Numbered from the stretch's first letter, positions 1 to 10,447 are shown. The stretch: DNA of 64,000 bases from Streptomyces sp. SS1-1 (GCF_008973465.1 NZ_WBXN01000004.1:4194501-4258500), one strand, 5' to 3'. The notes: generated from the sequence alone by a model not told the origin. Program-made: numbers and translations.

Positions 1-57
1 CCAGATGTCCGGGCCCCGGCCGTACGGCCCGTGCTGTTCGCGCATGTCGGTGCCCAT
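1..57 (-). CDS. 5' end of a truncated gene, product unknown
   Basis: An ATG at 57 on the minus strand opens a frame that runs off the left edge after 19 codons. It is preceded by a strong ribosome binding site, GGAAGGAAC, at about 64-72, so a real gene start is likely. The visible residues begin MGTDMREQHGPYGRGP, too few to assign a family. It is divergent from the small frame at 103-273. Confidence 0.55.
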   Translation of the reverse strand, partial: MGTDMREQHGPYGRGPDIW

Positions 58-102
58 GCCCGTGTTCCTTCCTCGTCACGCCACGTCCCCGGTGTGTGGC
101 AC

Positions 103-273
103 GTGAGGCATGAGAACACCGTGACGTGGCACAAGCTCCTGGAACGAGTCTGTGACGTCACGGTGACGCCCGCGCCGCCCGCGGCCGGAGAGACTCGACA
201 GTACGTGGACGACGTCTTCGGCGTTGACGACGTGTCCGACCTGAACGACCGCCTGCCCGGCGCATGCGAGTGA
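103..273 (+). CDS. possible small protein, 56 aa, unknown
   Basis: A 56-codon frame from a GTG at 103 ends 7 bp before the next gene, whose ribosome binding site overlaps this stop. Third codon positions are mostly G or C, as in genuine Streptomyces genes. The product is acidic at its C-terminus (VDDVFGVDDVSDLND). The start has only a weak ribosome binding site, and I recognise no family. It could be a small gene co-transcribed with the 433-residue protein downstream, or a chance frame. Confidence 0.4.
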   Translation: MRHENTVTWHKLLERVCDVTVTPAPPAAGETRQYVDDVFGVDDVSDLNDRLPGACE

Positions 274-280
274 GGAAGCG

Positions 281-1582
281 ATGTCTCGTCTCAGCCGCGC
301 GATGAAGCGGGAACAGAAGCGTGCCGCGTCCGCCGAGCGAACCGTGCCGCCGGCGCCGATCGACGTGCGCGTCCCGGCCGCCGGGCCCGGCGCGGGCACC
401 TCCGCGTCCATCGGCGGGGTGCCCGTCACCGCGGCGCCCGGCGAGGAGATCCAGCGGGCCGTGCTGACCCACCTCCAGCGGATCGCCGTGGCCGCCGGGC
501 ACCCGGTGTACGCGACGGTCCACGACGAGCGCATCGGGTACGTCGTGCCGCTGTGCGTGGAGCAGGACGGTTCGAGCCGCTACACCGCCGAGCCCCTGCG
601 CACGGAACCCCCGCGTCCGCCGGTGGCGCCCGCGCCGTCCGCGCCGTCCGCGCCGCCCGAGGAGGACCGGGCCACCCAGGTCCTGCGTCCGGCGCGGGCC
701 CCTGAGGAGGAGGCTCCGCCCACGTGCCGGCTGCGGACGCTGTCCGGCCGGACGGACGAGGCGGCCCCCGGCACGGTGGCGCCCCCGCTGGGGCAGTTCG
801 GACCACCGCCGTCGATGGAGGCACCGGCCCAAAGCGCGCCCTGGCCGGATGCCATGGCCCAGGAACCGCAGCCGCTCCCGACCGCACCCGCCGCCCCGGA
901 ACGACAGTCCGCGGCCTCCGTCCAGTCCCCGGCCTCCGCCCCGTCCACGGACCCCGCCCCGTCCACGGACCCGCTCCCCGTCTCCGACCCCGACCCCGAC
1001 CCCGACCCGCAGCCCACTCCGCCCCGCGGCTTCGACGCCGTCGCCGAGACGGTGCTGGGCGACGGCGCGCGGCCCGCTGCCACCGCCGACACCTCGCCCT
1101 TCGCCGAACCGATGGCACGGGTGTACGACGCGGTGGGCGAAGGACGCACCGGTGAAGCGGACGAGCTCGTACGGCGGACGATGGCCGAGGCCTCGGCCCT
1201 GCTCGGCCCCGACCACACCGACGTACTCCGGATGCGCGAACTCGCCGCCTACATCGCCTACTTGGCCGGGGAGCCGGAGCGCGCCCTCGGCCTGTCCCTC
1301 GACGTGGCAGGGGCGTACCGCCGGGCCGGCGACGCGGAGGCGGCGTACAGCGGTCTCCAGGGCGCGGCCACGGCCTGGCGCGCCGTCCGGGACCCGGCCC
1401 TCGGGCAGGACCTGGGCCGCGGCCTCCTCGGCCTGTGGAGCGACCTCGTGGCCGAGGGCGGTCCGGCGGCCGAGGAGGCGGAGGAACTGGAGTCGGCCCG
1501 GGCCCGTATGGACCGTCTCGCGGCACGAGCGGCACGAGCGGCCCGGGCCGAGGGGACGACCTGCGCCCAGGACACCCCCTAG
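281..1582 (+). CDS. hypothetical proline-rich protein with TPR-like C-terminus
   Basis: A 433-residue protein starting at an ATG behind GAGGAAG. The N-terminal 100 residues form a basic then folded-looking segment. Residues about 100-250 are low-complexity Pro/Ala/Ser sequence including the run DPDPDPDPQP. Residues about 265-400 are alpha-helical and resemble tetratricopeptide repeats (MARVYDAVGEGRTGEADEL, LAAYIAYLAGEPERALGLS). There is no signal peptide or membrane segment. The disordered linker and helical repeats suggest a scaffold or interaction role, but no function can be named. It converges on the aminopeptidase gene, and their stop codons share the four bases CTAG. Confidence 0.75.
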   Translation: MSRLSRAMKREQKRAASAERTVPPAPIDVRVPAAGPGAGTSASIGGVPVTAAPGEEIQRAVLTHLQRIAVAAGHPVYATVHDERIGYVVPLCVEQDGSSRYTAEPLRTEPPRPPVAPAPSAPSAPPEEDRATQVLRPARAPEEEAPPTCRLRTLSGRTDEAAPGTVAPPLGQFGPPPSMEAPAQSAPWPDAMAQEPQPLPTAPAAPERQSAASVQSPASAPSTDPAPSTDPLPVSDPDPDPDPQPTPPRGFDAVAETVLGDGARPAATADTSPFAEPMARVYDAVGEGRTGEADELVRRTMAEASALLGPDHTDVLRMRELAAYIAYLAGEPERALGLSLDVAGAYRRAGDAEAAYSGLQGAATAWRAVRDPALGQDLGRGLLGLWSDLVAEGGPAAEEAEELESARARMDRLAARAARAARAEGTTCAQDTP

Positions 1583-2526
1583 CCGGACAGCTCCCACACC
1601 GCGTGGGCGAGGGCGTCGCTGTTGCGGTCGAGGGCGGTGTCGTTGATGTTGGACGTCGTGTCGCAGGACGCGTGGTAGCAGCGGTCGAACGACTGCCCCG
1701 ACGTGCCGCCCCACTTGGCGGCCTGCGCCGCGGTCTTCGTACGGCCGGCCCCGGTGAACAGCCCGCCCACCGGCACGCCCGCGCTCTTGAAGGGCGCGTG
1801 GTCGGAGCGGCCGTCGCCCTCGGTCTCGATCTCCGTCGGGACGCCGAGGCCGGCGAAGTAGTCCTTGAACGTCTTCTCGATCGCCGGGTCGTCGTCGTAG
1901 ACGAAGTAGCCGGCGTTCGGGGAGCCGATCATGTCGAAGTTCAGATAGCCCTTGATCTTCGCGCGGTTGGCGCTGGACAGGTTGCTGATGTAGTGGCGGG
2001 AGCCGACGAGTCCCAGCTCCTCCGCTCCCCACCAGGCGAACCGCAGATGCCTGGTGGGCCGGTAGCCGGCCCGGGACACGGCGAGCGCGGTCTCCAGGAC
2101 CGCCGCCGAACCGGAGCCGTTGTCGTTGATGCCGGGTCCCGCGGTGACGCCGTCGAGGTGGGAGCCGGCCATGAGCACCTGGCCGGTGTCACCGCCGGGC
2201 CAGTCGGCGATCAGGTTGTAGCCGGTGCGGCCGGACGCCGTGAACTGCTGGACGGTCGTCGTGTAACCGGCGGCGTCCAGCTTGGCCTTCACGTAGTCGA
2301 GGGACGCCTTGTGGCCGGGGCGGCCGTGGGCGCGGTTGCCGCCGTTGGCGGTGGCGATGGACTGGAACTGGGCGAGGTGCGCCTTCACGGCTGCCACCGG
2401 GATGTCGGGCGCGGCGGCGAGGGCCTCGGCCCCCGGCGTCGCGCCCGCTATGGATCCACCGGTGAGCAGGAGGGCGACCGCGACGGCACCAGCCGCCGTC
2501 GCGCGCCCGGAGACGGAGAGCATCAT
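1579..2526 (-). CDS. secreted M28 zinc aminopeptidase, SGAP-like
   Basis: A 315-residue secreted metallo-aminopeptidase of family M28 resembling Streptomyces griseus aminopeptidase, which removes N-terminal, preferably hydrophobic, residues from peptides outside the cell. Residues 1-38 form a Sec signal peptide with a hydrophobic core, and the mature protein probably starts APDIPV, as in the S. griseus enzyme. The metal and catalytic residues are visible: GSHLDG (His), GINDNGSG (Asp), WWGAEELG (Glu-Glu), NFDMIGSPN (Asp) and CYHASCD (His). Two adjacent ATG codons (2526, 2523) sit behind GGGAGC, and I took the first. It is probably monocistronic. Confidence 0.93.
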   Translation of the reverse strand: MMLSVSGRATAAGAVAVALLLTGGSIAGATPGAEALAAAPDIPVAAVKAHLAQFQSIATANGGNRAHGRPGHKASLDYVKAKLDAAGYTTTVQQFTASGRTGYNLIADWPGGDTGQVLMAGSHLDGVTAGPGINDNGSGSAAVLETALAVSRAGYRPTRHLRFAWWGAEELGLVGSRHYISNLSSANRAKIKGYLNFDMIGSPNAGYFVYDDDPAIEKTFKDYFAGLGVPTEIETEGDGRSDHAPFKSAGVPVGGLFTGAGRTKTAAQAAKWGGTSGQSFDRCYHASCDTTSNINDTALDRNSDALAHAVWELSG

Positions 2527-2666
2527 GTGGGGGGCTCCCGAAGTCCAGGGGGGATCCTGTGGGATGGCCACAGGGGATCCGGGTGAATGGGGTGACTGGA
2601 TGGTCAGGCGGAATCTGACTTTCCGTCAAGAGTGCTGTTCGGACAGTGAGCCCACCGGTCCGGGTG

Positions 2667-3143
2667 TCACTGCACGCAGAACTCGTTGCCCTCCGGGTCC
2701 GTCATCGTGACCCACTCGCCGCCCGGCTCCTTCACCCGCCGCAGGACGGTCGCCCCCAGCGTCTCCAGCCGTTCCACCTCGGCCTCGCGCCGCCCGGCCC
2801 CCGCGTGGAGGTCCAGGTGCAGCCGGTTCTTCACCGTCTTCGCCTCCGGTACCCGCTGGAACAGCACCCGGCGCCCCAGACCGGTCCCGCTGTCCTCGTC
2901 GTACGGGTCGTCCGGATGCCGTACGGCCACCAGGTCGCGGAACGCGCGCCGGCCGTGGAACTCGACGGTGGCCTCCTCGGGCAGTGCGCCCAGGTGCAGC
3001 AGCCGTTCGACGAGCGCGTTGTTGTCCTCGACCTCGTAGTGCAGCGCGGCCGCCCAGAAGTCGGCCTGGGCCTGCGGATCGGCGCAGTCGACGACGAGTT
3101 TCCAGTGCAGCGGGGCGGGTCGGCTCCCGGATTCCTGAGTCAT
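2667..3143 (-). CDS. VOC (glyoxalase/bleomycin-resistance fold) family protein
   Basis: A 158-residue protein of the vicinal-oxygen-chelate superfamily, glyoxalase-like subgroup common in actinobacteria. The N-terminal beta-alpha-beta module contains WKLVVDCADPQAQADFWAAAL. The C-terminal half has RLHLDLHAGAG and ends in the typical GGEWVTMTDPEGNEFCVQ. The substrate cannot be inferred, and such proteins range from hydrolytic enzymes to binding proteins for small toxic molecules. The start at MTQESGS was chosen because the longer frame has a proline/arginine-rich, non-conserved extension. It is not clearly in an operon with its neighbours. Confidence 0.82.
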   Translation of the reverse strand: MTQESGSRPAPLHWKLVVDCADPQAQADFWAAALHYEVEDNNALVERLLHLGALPEEATVEFHGRRAFRDLVAVRHPDDPYDEDSGTGLGRRVLFQRVPEAKTVKNRLHLDLHAGAGRREAEVERLETLGATVLRRVKEPGGEWVTMTDPEGNEFCVQ

Positions 3144-3252
3144 GCGACCACTTCTAGGGGGCCGTTGTCCCGGGCGCAACGGATATCGCCAGTCGGCGTA
3201 AAGCAGGCGTTTGGGCGTGGGGAGACGTGTGAAGGGGGCGGCCGGGCGGACC

Positions 3253-3393
3253 GTCAGGCGTCCACGGCCGCCAAGGCGGGCTTCTCTGTCAGACGTCGAC
3301 GGCCGCCGAGGCGGCTTCTACGGCAGGCGTCCACGGTGTCCCCGAGGCCGGCGTCTCCGTCAGGCGTCCACGGCCGCCGACGCCGGCTTCTCC
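3253..3393. repeat. four degenerate tandem repeats of about 35 bp at the 3' end of rarD
   Basis: Units of about 35 bp beginning GTCAGGCGTCCACGGCC start near 3253, 3288, 3322 and 3359. The last unit encodes the C-terminus of the RarD-like protein (EKPASAAVDA, then stop), and the other three lie just downstream and translate to similar peptides. This looks like repeated duplication of a gene's last codons followed by drift. Confidence 0.75.
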
Positions 3394-4322
3394 GCCGTGC
3401 GCGGGGCGCGGGCGATCGCGGCGGCCACCCGGGCCCGCCGCGCGGAGCGCCACGCGTCCGCCGTGAGCAGCGTGAGCGCCAGCCACACCAGCGCGAACCC
3501 GGCCCACCGCTCGGCCGGCATGGCCTCGTGGAAGTACAGGATGCCGAGCAGGAACTGGAAGACCGGCGCCAGGTACTGGAGCAGACCCAGCGTCGACAGC
3601 GGCACGCGGATCGCCGCCGCGCCGAAGCAGACGAGCGGCAGGGCGGTGACGACACCGGTGGCCGCGAGCAGCGCCATGTGCCCGGCGCCCTCCGTCGCGA
3701 ACGTCGACTCGCCCCGCGCCGACAGCCACACCAGATAGGCCACGGCGGGCAGGAACTGGATGGCCGTCTCGGCGGCCAGCGACTCCACCCCGCCGAGATC
3801 GACCTTCTTCTTCACGAGCCCGTACGTGGCGAACGAGAAGGCGAGGGTGAGGGAGATCCACGGCGGCCGGCCGTAACCGATCGTCAGGACGACGACCGCG
3901 GCGAAGCCGACCCCGACCGCCGCCCACTGCACGGGCCGCAGCCGTTCCTTCAGGAGCAGCACGCCCATGGCGATGGTGACGAGCGGATTGATGAAGTACC
4001 CGAGCGACGCCTCGACCACATGACCCGAGTTCACGGACCAGATGTAGACGCCCCAGTTGACCGTGATCACCGCGGCGGCCACCGCGACCAGCGCGAGCCG
4101 CCGGGGCTGCCGCAGCAGCTCGCCCGCCCAGGCCCAGCGCCGTACGAAGGCGAGCGCGACCGCGACGAACACCAGGGACCACGCCATCCGGTGGGCGAGG
4201 ATCTCGACGGCTCCGGCCGGCTTGAGCAGCGGCCAGAAGAGGGGGACCAGTCCCCACATGCCGTAGGCCGCGAATCCGTTCAGCAGCCCTATGTGCCGCT
4301 CGCCCCTGGACTTCCCGGTCAC
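3360..4322 (-). CDS. rarD: RarD/EamA family membrane transporter
   Basis: A 320-residue integral membrane protein of the drug/metabolite transporter superfamily. It has about ten hydrophobic helices arranged as two EamA repeats. The N-terminal GFAAYGMWGLVPLFWPLLK and the segment EILAHRMAWSLVF are characteristic of RarD, first noted in E. coli and Pseudomonas; the substrate is unknown. The GTG start at 4322 has the strong ribosome binding site GGAGGGACC. The C-terminus (AEKPASAAVDA) is encoded by the last unit of a tandem repeat. It lies downstream of a long terminator hairpin and reads on its own. Confidence 0.9.
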   Translation of the reverse strand: MTGKSRGERHIGLLNGFAAYGMWGLVPLFWPLLKPAGAVEILAHRMAWSLVFVAVALAFVRRWAWAGELLRQPRRLALVAVAAAVITVNWGVYIWSVNSGHVVEASLGYFINPLVTIAMGVLLLKERLRPVQWAAVGVGFAAVVVLTIGYGRPPWISLTLAFSFATYGLVKKKVDLGGVESLAAETAIQFLPAVAYLVWLSARGESTFATEGAGHMALLAATGVVTALPLVCFGAAAIRVPLSTLGLLQYLAPVFQFLLGILYFHEAMPAERWAGFALVWLALTLLTADAWRSARRARVAAAIARAPRTAEKPASAAVDA

Positions 4323-4391
4323 GGTCCCTCCTTCACGCTCTTACCCCGGCCGCGGCGCCTGCCGCGACCTGCTCGAAGGTAACGCCGAAGG

Positions 4392-4439
4392 CCCCTGCCT
4401 GTCATGTCCGTATCGCCATACGGTCATGACAGGCAGGGG
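4392..4439. terminator. long hairpin terminator between qorB and rarD
   Basis: Arms of about 22 nt starting CCCCTGCCTGTCATG pair with CATGACAGGCAGGGG, with one internal mismatch and a short loop. It lies just after the stop of the minus-strand quinone oxidoreductase gene and before the rarD start, so it should end the qorB transcript. Confidence 0.85.
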
Positions 4440-4467
4440 TCGCGTGTGCCGGGTGGGCCGGAGGGGC

Positions 4468-5322
4468 TCAGCCCTTGAGCGCGGCGGCGATCGCCTCGGC
4501 GAGCGGCGTGGTCGGGCGGCCCGCCAGACGGGAGAGGTCACCGCTGTCGACGACGAGCTCGCCCTTGGCGATCGAGGTGTCCACACCCGCCAGTACCGCG
4601 GCGAACGGCGCGGGGACCCCGGCACCGGTCAGGATGTCGGTCAGCACCTCGGCGGAGACGCGGTTCTCGGCGATCTCCCGGCCGGTCTGCCGGCTGAGCT
4701 CCGCCGCATACTCGCCCATGCTCCAGGCGACGTCGCCGCCCAGCTCGTACGTCTTGTTCTCGTGCCCCTCGCCGGTCAGCACGGCGACGGCCGCGGCCGC
4801 GTAGTCGGCACGGGCGGCGGAGGAGATACGGCCGTCACCGGCGGCGTGCGTGACGGCGTTGTGCGCCAGCACCGGAGCGAGGTTCTCCGTGTAGTTCTCG
4901 TGGTACCAGCCGTTGCGCAGCAGCACGTACGGCACGCCCGACGCGAGCAGCACCTCCTCGGTGGCCCGGTGGTCGTCGGCGAGGGCGGCGGTCAGGGTGC
5001 CGGGGGCGCTGGTGTAGGCGAGGAGGGCGACCCCGGCGGCCTTCGCGGCCTCGATGACCGTCCGGTGCTGGCCGACCCGGTCGTTGCCGACCTCGCTGCC
5101 GGAGATCAGCAGCACCTTGTCGCCGGCGGCGAACAGCCCGTCGAAGGTCTCCGGCGCGTTGTAGTCGGCGACGGCGATCCGTACGCCGTGTTCGGCGAGG
5201 TCGGCGGCCTTCTCGGGGGTGCGGGCGACGGCGGTGACCTGGTCGGCCGGCACCTTCTCCAGCAGCTGCTCCACGACGTGGCGGCCCAGGTGGCCCGTGG
5301 CTCCGGTGACGACGATGCTCAT
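4468..5322 (-). CDS. qorB: NAD(P)H-dependent quinone oxidoreductase 2-like (YtfG/QorB)
   Basis: A 284-residue atypical short-chain dehydrogenase of the NmrA/QOR2 group. The Rossmann start MSIVVTGATGHLGRHVVE carries the GxTGxxG cofactor motif, and the rest is typical of YtfG, which reduces quinones with NADPH in the cytoplasm. The start ATG at 5322 has AAGGAG 8 bp upstream. It is divergent from an HxlR-family regulator, the same arrangement as ytfG/ytfH in E. coli. The 89-bp gap between the two holds an inverted repeat that probably serves as a shared operator, which would make the gene inducible by quinone or disulfide stress (inference). Confidence 0.92.
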   Translation of the reverse strand: MSIVVTGATGHLGRHVVEQLLEKVPADQVTAVARTPEKAADLAEHGVRIAVADYNAPETFDGLFAAGDKVLLISGSEVGNDRVGQHRTVIEAAKAAGVALLAYTSAPGTLTAALADDHRATEEVLLASGVPYVLLRNGWYHENYTENLAPVLAHNAVTHAAGDGRISSAARADYAAAAVAVLTGEGHENKTYELGGDVAWSMGEYAAELSRQTGREIAENRVSAEVLTDILTGAGVPAPFAAVLAGVDTSIAKGELVVDSGDLSRLAGRPTTPLAEAIAAALKG

Positions 5323-5384
5323 GATCAGAACTCCTTGTGGGGTGCGGTGCCACCCACCCTAGGAGTGGCGCTAACTGAAGGAAA

Positions 5385-5407
5385 GTACCCACTTTGAAGT
5401 AAGGTAC
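5385..5407. promoter_or_regulatory. HxlR operator in the qorB/hxlR intergenic region
   Basis: An imperfect inverted repeat with outer arms GTACC and GGTAC and inner arms ACTT and AAGT. This matches the general shape of sites bound by HxlR-type quinone-sensing repressors. A -10-like TAAGGT at 5400-5405 ends 6 bases before the regulator's ATG at 5412, suggesting a leaderless autoregulated transcript. Confidence 0.65.
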
Positions 5408-5411
5408 AGGC

Positions 5412-5852
5412 ATGGCAGTAAGTACCGTGTCGACCGAACCCACCTCGTCGCGCCGGTCCCGTACGGCTCGCGGCCTGTACACGGACGGCGAGGAGATGTG
5501 CCCGTACCGCCTCGTGCTGGAGCACGTCACCAGCCGCTGGGGCGTCCTCGTCCTGATGGAACTGCTCGACCGTCCGTACCGCTTCAGCGAACTGCGCCGG
5601 ACGATCGGGCGCGTCAGCGAGAAGATGCTCACCCAGACCCTCCAGACCCTGGAACGCGACGGCCTGGTCCATCGCGACGCCAAACCGGTGATCCCGCCGA
5701 GGGTCGACTACTCCCTGACCGACCTCGGCCGCGAGGCCGCCGAGCAGGTGCGCGCCCTCGCCCTGTGGACCGAGCGCCGGATGGACGACGTGGAGCGGGC
5801 GCGCGCCGCCTACGACAGCCGCAAGAGCGAGGCGGCGACCGGGCGGGACTGA
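5412..5852 (+). CDS. HxlR-family winged-helix regulator (YtfH-like)
   Basis: A 146-residue DNA-binding protein of the HxlR family. The core CPYRLVLEHVTSRWGVLVLM, the winged helix FSELRRTIGRVSEKMLTQTL and VDYSLTDLGRE are diagnostic. The N-terminal cysteine (MCPYR) is in the position used for thiol or quinone sensing in YodB/QorR-type members. It is divergent from qorB and probably represses both genes through the intervening inverted repeat. The mRNA is probably leaderless. Replacement of the Cys would argue against redox control, but it is present here. Confidence 0.9.
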   Translation: MAVSTVSTEPTSSRRSRTARGLYTDGEEMCPYRLVLEHVTSRWGVLVLMELLDRPYRFSELRRTIGRVSEKMLTQTLQTLERDGLVHRDAKPVIPPRVDYSLTDLGREAAEQVRALALWTERRMDDVERARAAYDSRKSEAATGRD

Positions 5853-5878
5853 GGGTTCCGGGCGGCGGCGCGGTACGC

Positions 5879-5998
5879 GCCGGACGCGTGTCCGCCGGAG
5901 GCATGCCAGCCGGAGGCATGCCCGCCGGACGTGTGCCGGCCGGACGCATGCCAGCCGGACGTGTGCCGGCCGGACGCGTGCCCGCCGGACCGTGGCCG
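5879..5998. repeat. 15-bp tandem repeat, eight units
   Basis: Eight consecutive 15-bp units of the form GCCGGACGCRTGYCN begin at 5879 and recur every 15 bp to about 5998. They lie between the convergent ends of the HxlR gene and korB. A period of 15 keeps all frames open, which creates spurious long frames here. No real gene is seen. Confidence 0.88.
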
Positions 5999-6089
5999 AG
6001 GGCGGCCCGGGCACGCGCTCGCGCTCCCGGCCGCCCTCCCCATCTGCCTCGGGCCAGGGCCCGTCAGCCCAGGACGTCAGCCCGGGACG

Positions 6090-7161
6090 TCAGCCCAGGA
6101 CCGTCCAGGTGTCCCCGCCCGCCAGCAGCGCGGCCAGATCGCCCTTGCCGTTCTGCTCGATCGCGGTGTCGAGCTGTTCGGACATGAGCGTGTCGTACAC
6201 CGGCCGCTCCACCGAGCGGAACACACCGATCGGCGTGTGGTGCAGGGTGTCCGGGTCGGCCAGCCGGGACAGCGCGAACGCCGTCGTCGGGGACGCGGAG
6301 TGGGCGTCGTGGACCAGGATCTGCGACTCGTTCTCCGGGGTCACCGCCACGACCTTCAGGTCACCCGTGGCGGCGTCCCGCACGACACCGCGCGCACCGT
6401 CCGTCCCGAAGCGGATCGGCTGCCCGTGCTCCAGCCGGATCACCGCCTCCTCCGCCTGCTGCTTGTCCTTCAGCACCTCGAAGGCGCCGTCGTTGAAGAT
6501 GTTGCAGTTCTGGTAGATCTCGATGAGCGCCGTCCCCTGGTGGGCGGCTGCCTCCCGCAGCACCTGCGTCAGGTGCTTGCGGTCGGAGTCCACCGTGCGC
6601 GCCACGAACGACGCCTCCGCGCCGAGCGCGAGCGAGACCGGGTTGAAGGGCGCGTCCAGCGAGCCCATCGGGGTCGACTTGGTGATCTTGCCGATCTCGG
6701 AGGTCGGGGAGTACTGGCCCTTCGTCAGGCCGTAGATCCGGTTGTTGAACAGCAGGATCTTGAGGTTGACGTTGCGCCGCAGAGCGTGGATCAGGTGGTT
6801 GCCGCCGATCGACAGCGCGTCACCGTCACCCGTCACCACCCACACCGACAGGTCGCGGCGCGAGGTCGCGAGCCCCGTCGCGATCGCGGGCGCCCGCCCG
6901 TGGATGGAGTGCATCCCGTACGTGTTCATGTAGTAGGGGAAGCGCGACGAGCAGCCGATGCCCGAGACGAAGACGATGTTCTCCTTGGCCAGGCCCAGCT
7001 CCGGCATGAAGCCCTGCACCGCGGCGAGGATCGCGTAGTCACCGCAGCCGGGGCACCAGCGCACCTCCTGATCGGACTTGAAGTCCTTCATGGACTGGCG
7101 GGCCGTGGCCTTGGGGATGAGCGAGAGCGCCTCGATCGTGCCCGTGCCTTCCGGGGACGTC

Positions 7162-7169
<8 letters not shown>
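6090..7169 (-). CDS. korB: 2-oxoacid:ferredoxin oxidoreductase, beta subunit
   Basis: A 359-residue subunit that binds thiamine diphosphate and, with KorA, oxidatively decarboxylates 2-oxoglutarate (or a related 2-oxoacid) to the acyl-CoA while reducing ferredoxin. The cluster cysteines are seen in RWCPGCGDY and SGIGCSSRFPYY. The ThDP/Mg motif is GDGDALSIGGNHLIHALRRN followed by LLFNN. The ATG at 7169 overlaps the end of korA by 8 bp, so translation is coupled. The longer upstream frame is inside korA and was ignored. 2-Oxoglutarate is inferred from actinobacterial homologues, and other 2-oxoacids are possible. Confidence 0.93.
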
Positions 7170-9093
<1,924 letters not shown>

Positions 9094-9315
9094 TGAACTG
9101 GACCTCCCTCGAGGCGGCTGTCTGGGCATGGCCTTCCGCAAGCCTTCCCAGGATCAACCCTACGTCCGCAAAGGTCGCCCTCCCGGGGCCATTCGCATGA
9201 CGGACTTGATGATGAAAACGTGCCCCGCCTTTGCTCCCCATGATTCACACGCCCCCCGGCGCTGGACTTGAAGACGCTTTGAGTTCTTTGTTCGGTTGCC
9301 GAATCCCGGGCGGCT

Positions 9316-9421
9316 GATCGCCCGACGCGGATCGATTGCCGGACGAGGTCCGATCGGCCGACGTGGACCGATGCCGGACGTGGACCGACCGCCCGACGTG
9401 GACAGATCGCCTGGCGATCAC
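9316..9421. repeat. 18-bp tandem repeat, about six units
   Basis: Units of 17-18 bp related to GATCGGCCGACGTGGACC start at 9316, 9334, 9352, 9370, 9387 and 9405. They lie between the korA promoter region and the 3' end of the response regulator gene. No gene is seen between 9094 and 9445. Confidence 0.75.
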
Positions 9422-9445
9422 CCGCCCGGCCGCGCCGAAGTTCGG

Positions 9446-10117
9446 TCAGGAGTTCAGATAGGTGAGGACCGCGAGCACCCGCCGGTGGTCCCCGTCGCTC
9501 GGGGACAGCCCGAGCTTGAGGAAGATGTTGCTGACGTGCTTCTCGACGGCTCCGTCGCTCACGACCAGCTGCCGGGCGATCGCCGAGTTGGTCCGGCCCT
9601 CCGCCATCAGCCCGAGCACCTCCCGCTCGCGAGGGGTGAGCCCGGCCAGCACGTCCTGCTTGCGGCTGCGGCCCAGCAGCTGGGCCACGACCTCCGGGTC
9701 GAGGGCCGTACCCCCCTGGGCCACCCGCACCACGGCGTCCACGAACTCCCTGACCTCCGCCACGCGGTCCTTCAGCAGATAGCCGACCCCGCGGCTGGAC
9801 CCGGCCAGCAGCTCGGTGGCGTACCGCTCCTCCACGTACTGCGAGAGGACGAGTACCCCGAGCCCGGGGTGCGCCTTGCGCAGCTGCACGGCCGCCCGCA
9901 CCCCTTCGTCCGTGTGCGTCGGCGGCATCCGTACGTCCGCGACCACGACGTCCGGCAGCTCACCCTGCGCGTCCAGCTCCGTGATGGTCTTGATCAGCGC
10001 CGCGCCGTCCCCGACCCCCGCCACCACGTCGTGCCCGCGGTCGGTCAGCAGCCGCGTCAGTCCCTCCCTCAGCAGCACCGAATCCTCGGCGATGACCACC
10101 CGCACCCTGTCCTCCAC
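9446..10117 (-). CDS. NarL/LuxR-type response regulator
   Basis: A 223-residue two-component regulator. The receiver domain begins RVVIAEDSVLLREGL with its acidic pocket, and the phosphoacceptor Asp is in VVVADVRMPP. The C-terminal LuxR-type helix-turn-helix is LTPREREVLGLMAEGRTNS followed by AIARQLVVSDGAVEKHVSNI. Two histidine kinase genes lie upstream on the same strand. The start is uncertain: GTG 10117 is used here, and GTG 10105, behind GTGGAGGA, is an equally good choice. The 330 bp that separate it from the nearer kinase contain two DnaA boxes, so it may have its own promoter. Targets may include the neighbouring nuo or kor genes (inference). Confidence 0.88.
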   Translation of the reverse strand: MEDRVRVVIAEDSVLLREGLTRLLTDRGHDVVAGVGDGAALIKTITELDAQGELPDVVVADVRMPPTHTDEGVRAAVQLRKAHPGLGVLVLSQYVEERYATELLAGSSRGVGYLLKDRVAEVREFVDAVVRVAQGGTALDPEVVAQLLGRSRKQDVLAGLTPREREVLGLMAEGRTNSAIARQLVVSDGAVEKHVSNIFLKLGLSPSDGDHRRVLAVLTYLNS

Positions 10118-10217
10118 GATCCTCGGCCCCCCGTGCCCTGGATTCGGCCGAGCATCCCCCCGGCCCTGACGTCCTCGCGATCTCAGTATCCCGCTTGAGG
10201 CCCGCTCGTAGGGGGCC

Positions 10218-10257
10218 TGTGGACAACGGGCCTCGGCTGCAACTGGCCTGTGGACAA
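10218..10257. promoter_or_regulatory. pair of perfect DnaA boxes in a 330-bp gap
   Basis: TGTGGACAA, the complement of the Streptomyces DnaA box TTGTCCACA, occurs exactly at 10218-10226 and 10249-10257, both within a CCTGTGGACAAC context. They lie in the 330-bp gap (10118-10447) between kinase and response regulator genes. I see no gene in this gap. Confidence 0.7.
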
Positions 10258-10447
10258 CTCGGGGACGCGGTTCGGGGCCGGGCGCGGCCGGGGGAGCCGC
10301 ACGCGGATGCCGGTCGCCCGTACGGACGGCCGGCGGAGGGTGCTCGGTGCCTGCTTCGTACTCCGTACTCGTCACACGGCGGATCCGGCCCCGCGGTACC
10401 GGGAGCCGGATCCCTCGCTCATCTCCCCGCTCGGAGCGGGGACGGTT

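Noticed and set aside
158..2032. 624-codon minus-strand frame opposite the proline-rich gene
   Set aside because: Arg/Gly/Pro-rich translation typical of antisense frames in GC-rich DNA; overlaps two well-supported genes.
5498..6187. frame through the 15-bp repeat
   Set aside because: Its second half is the translated minisatellite, and the first half is out of frame with the real HxlR gene.
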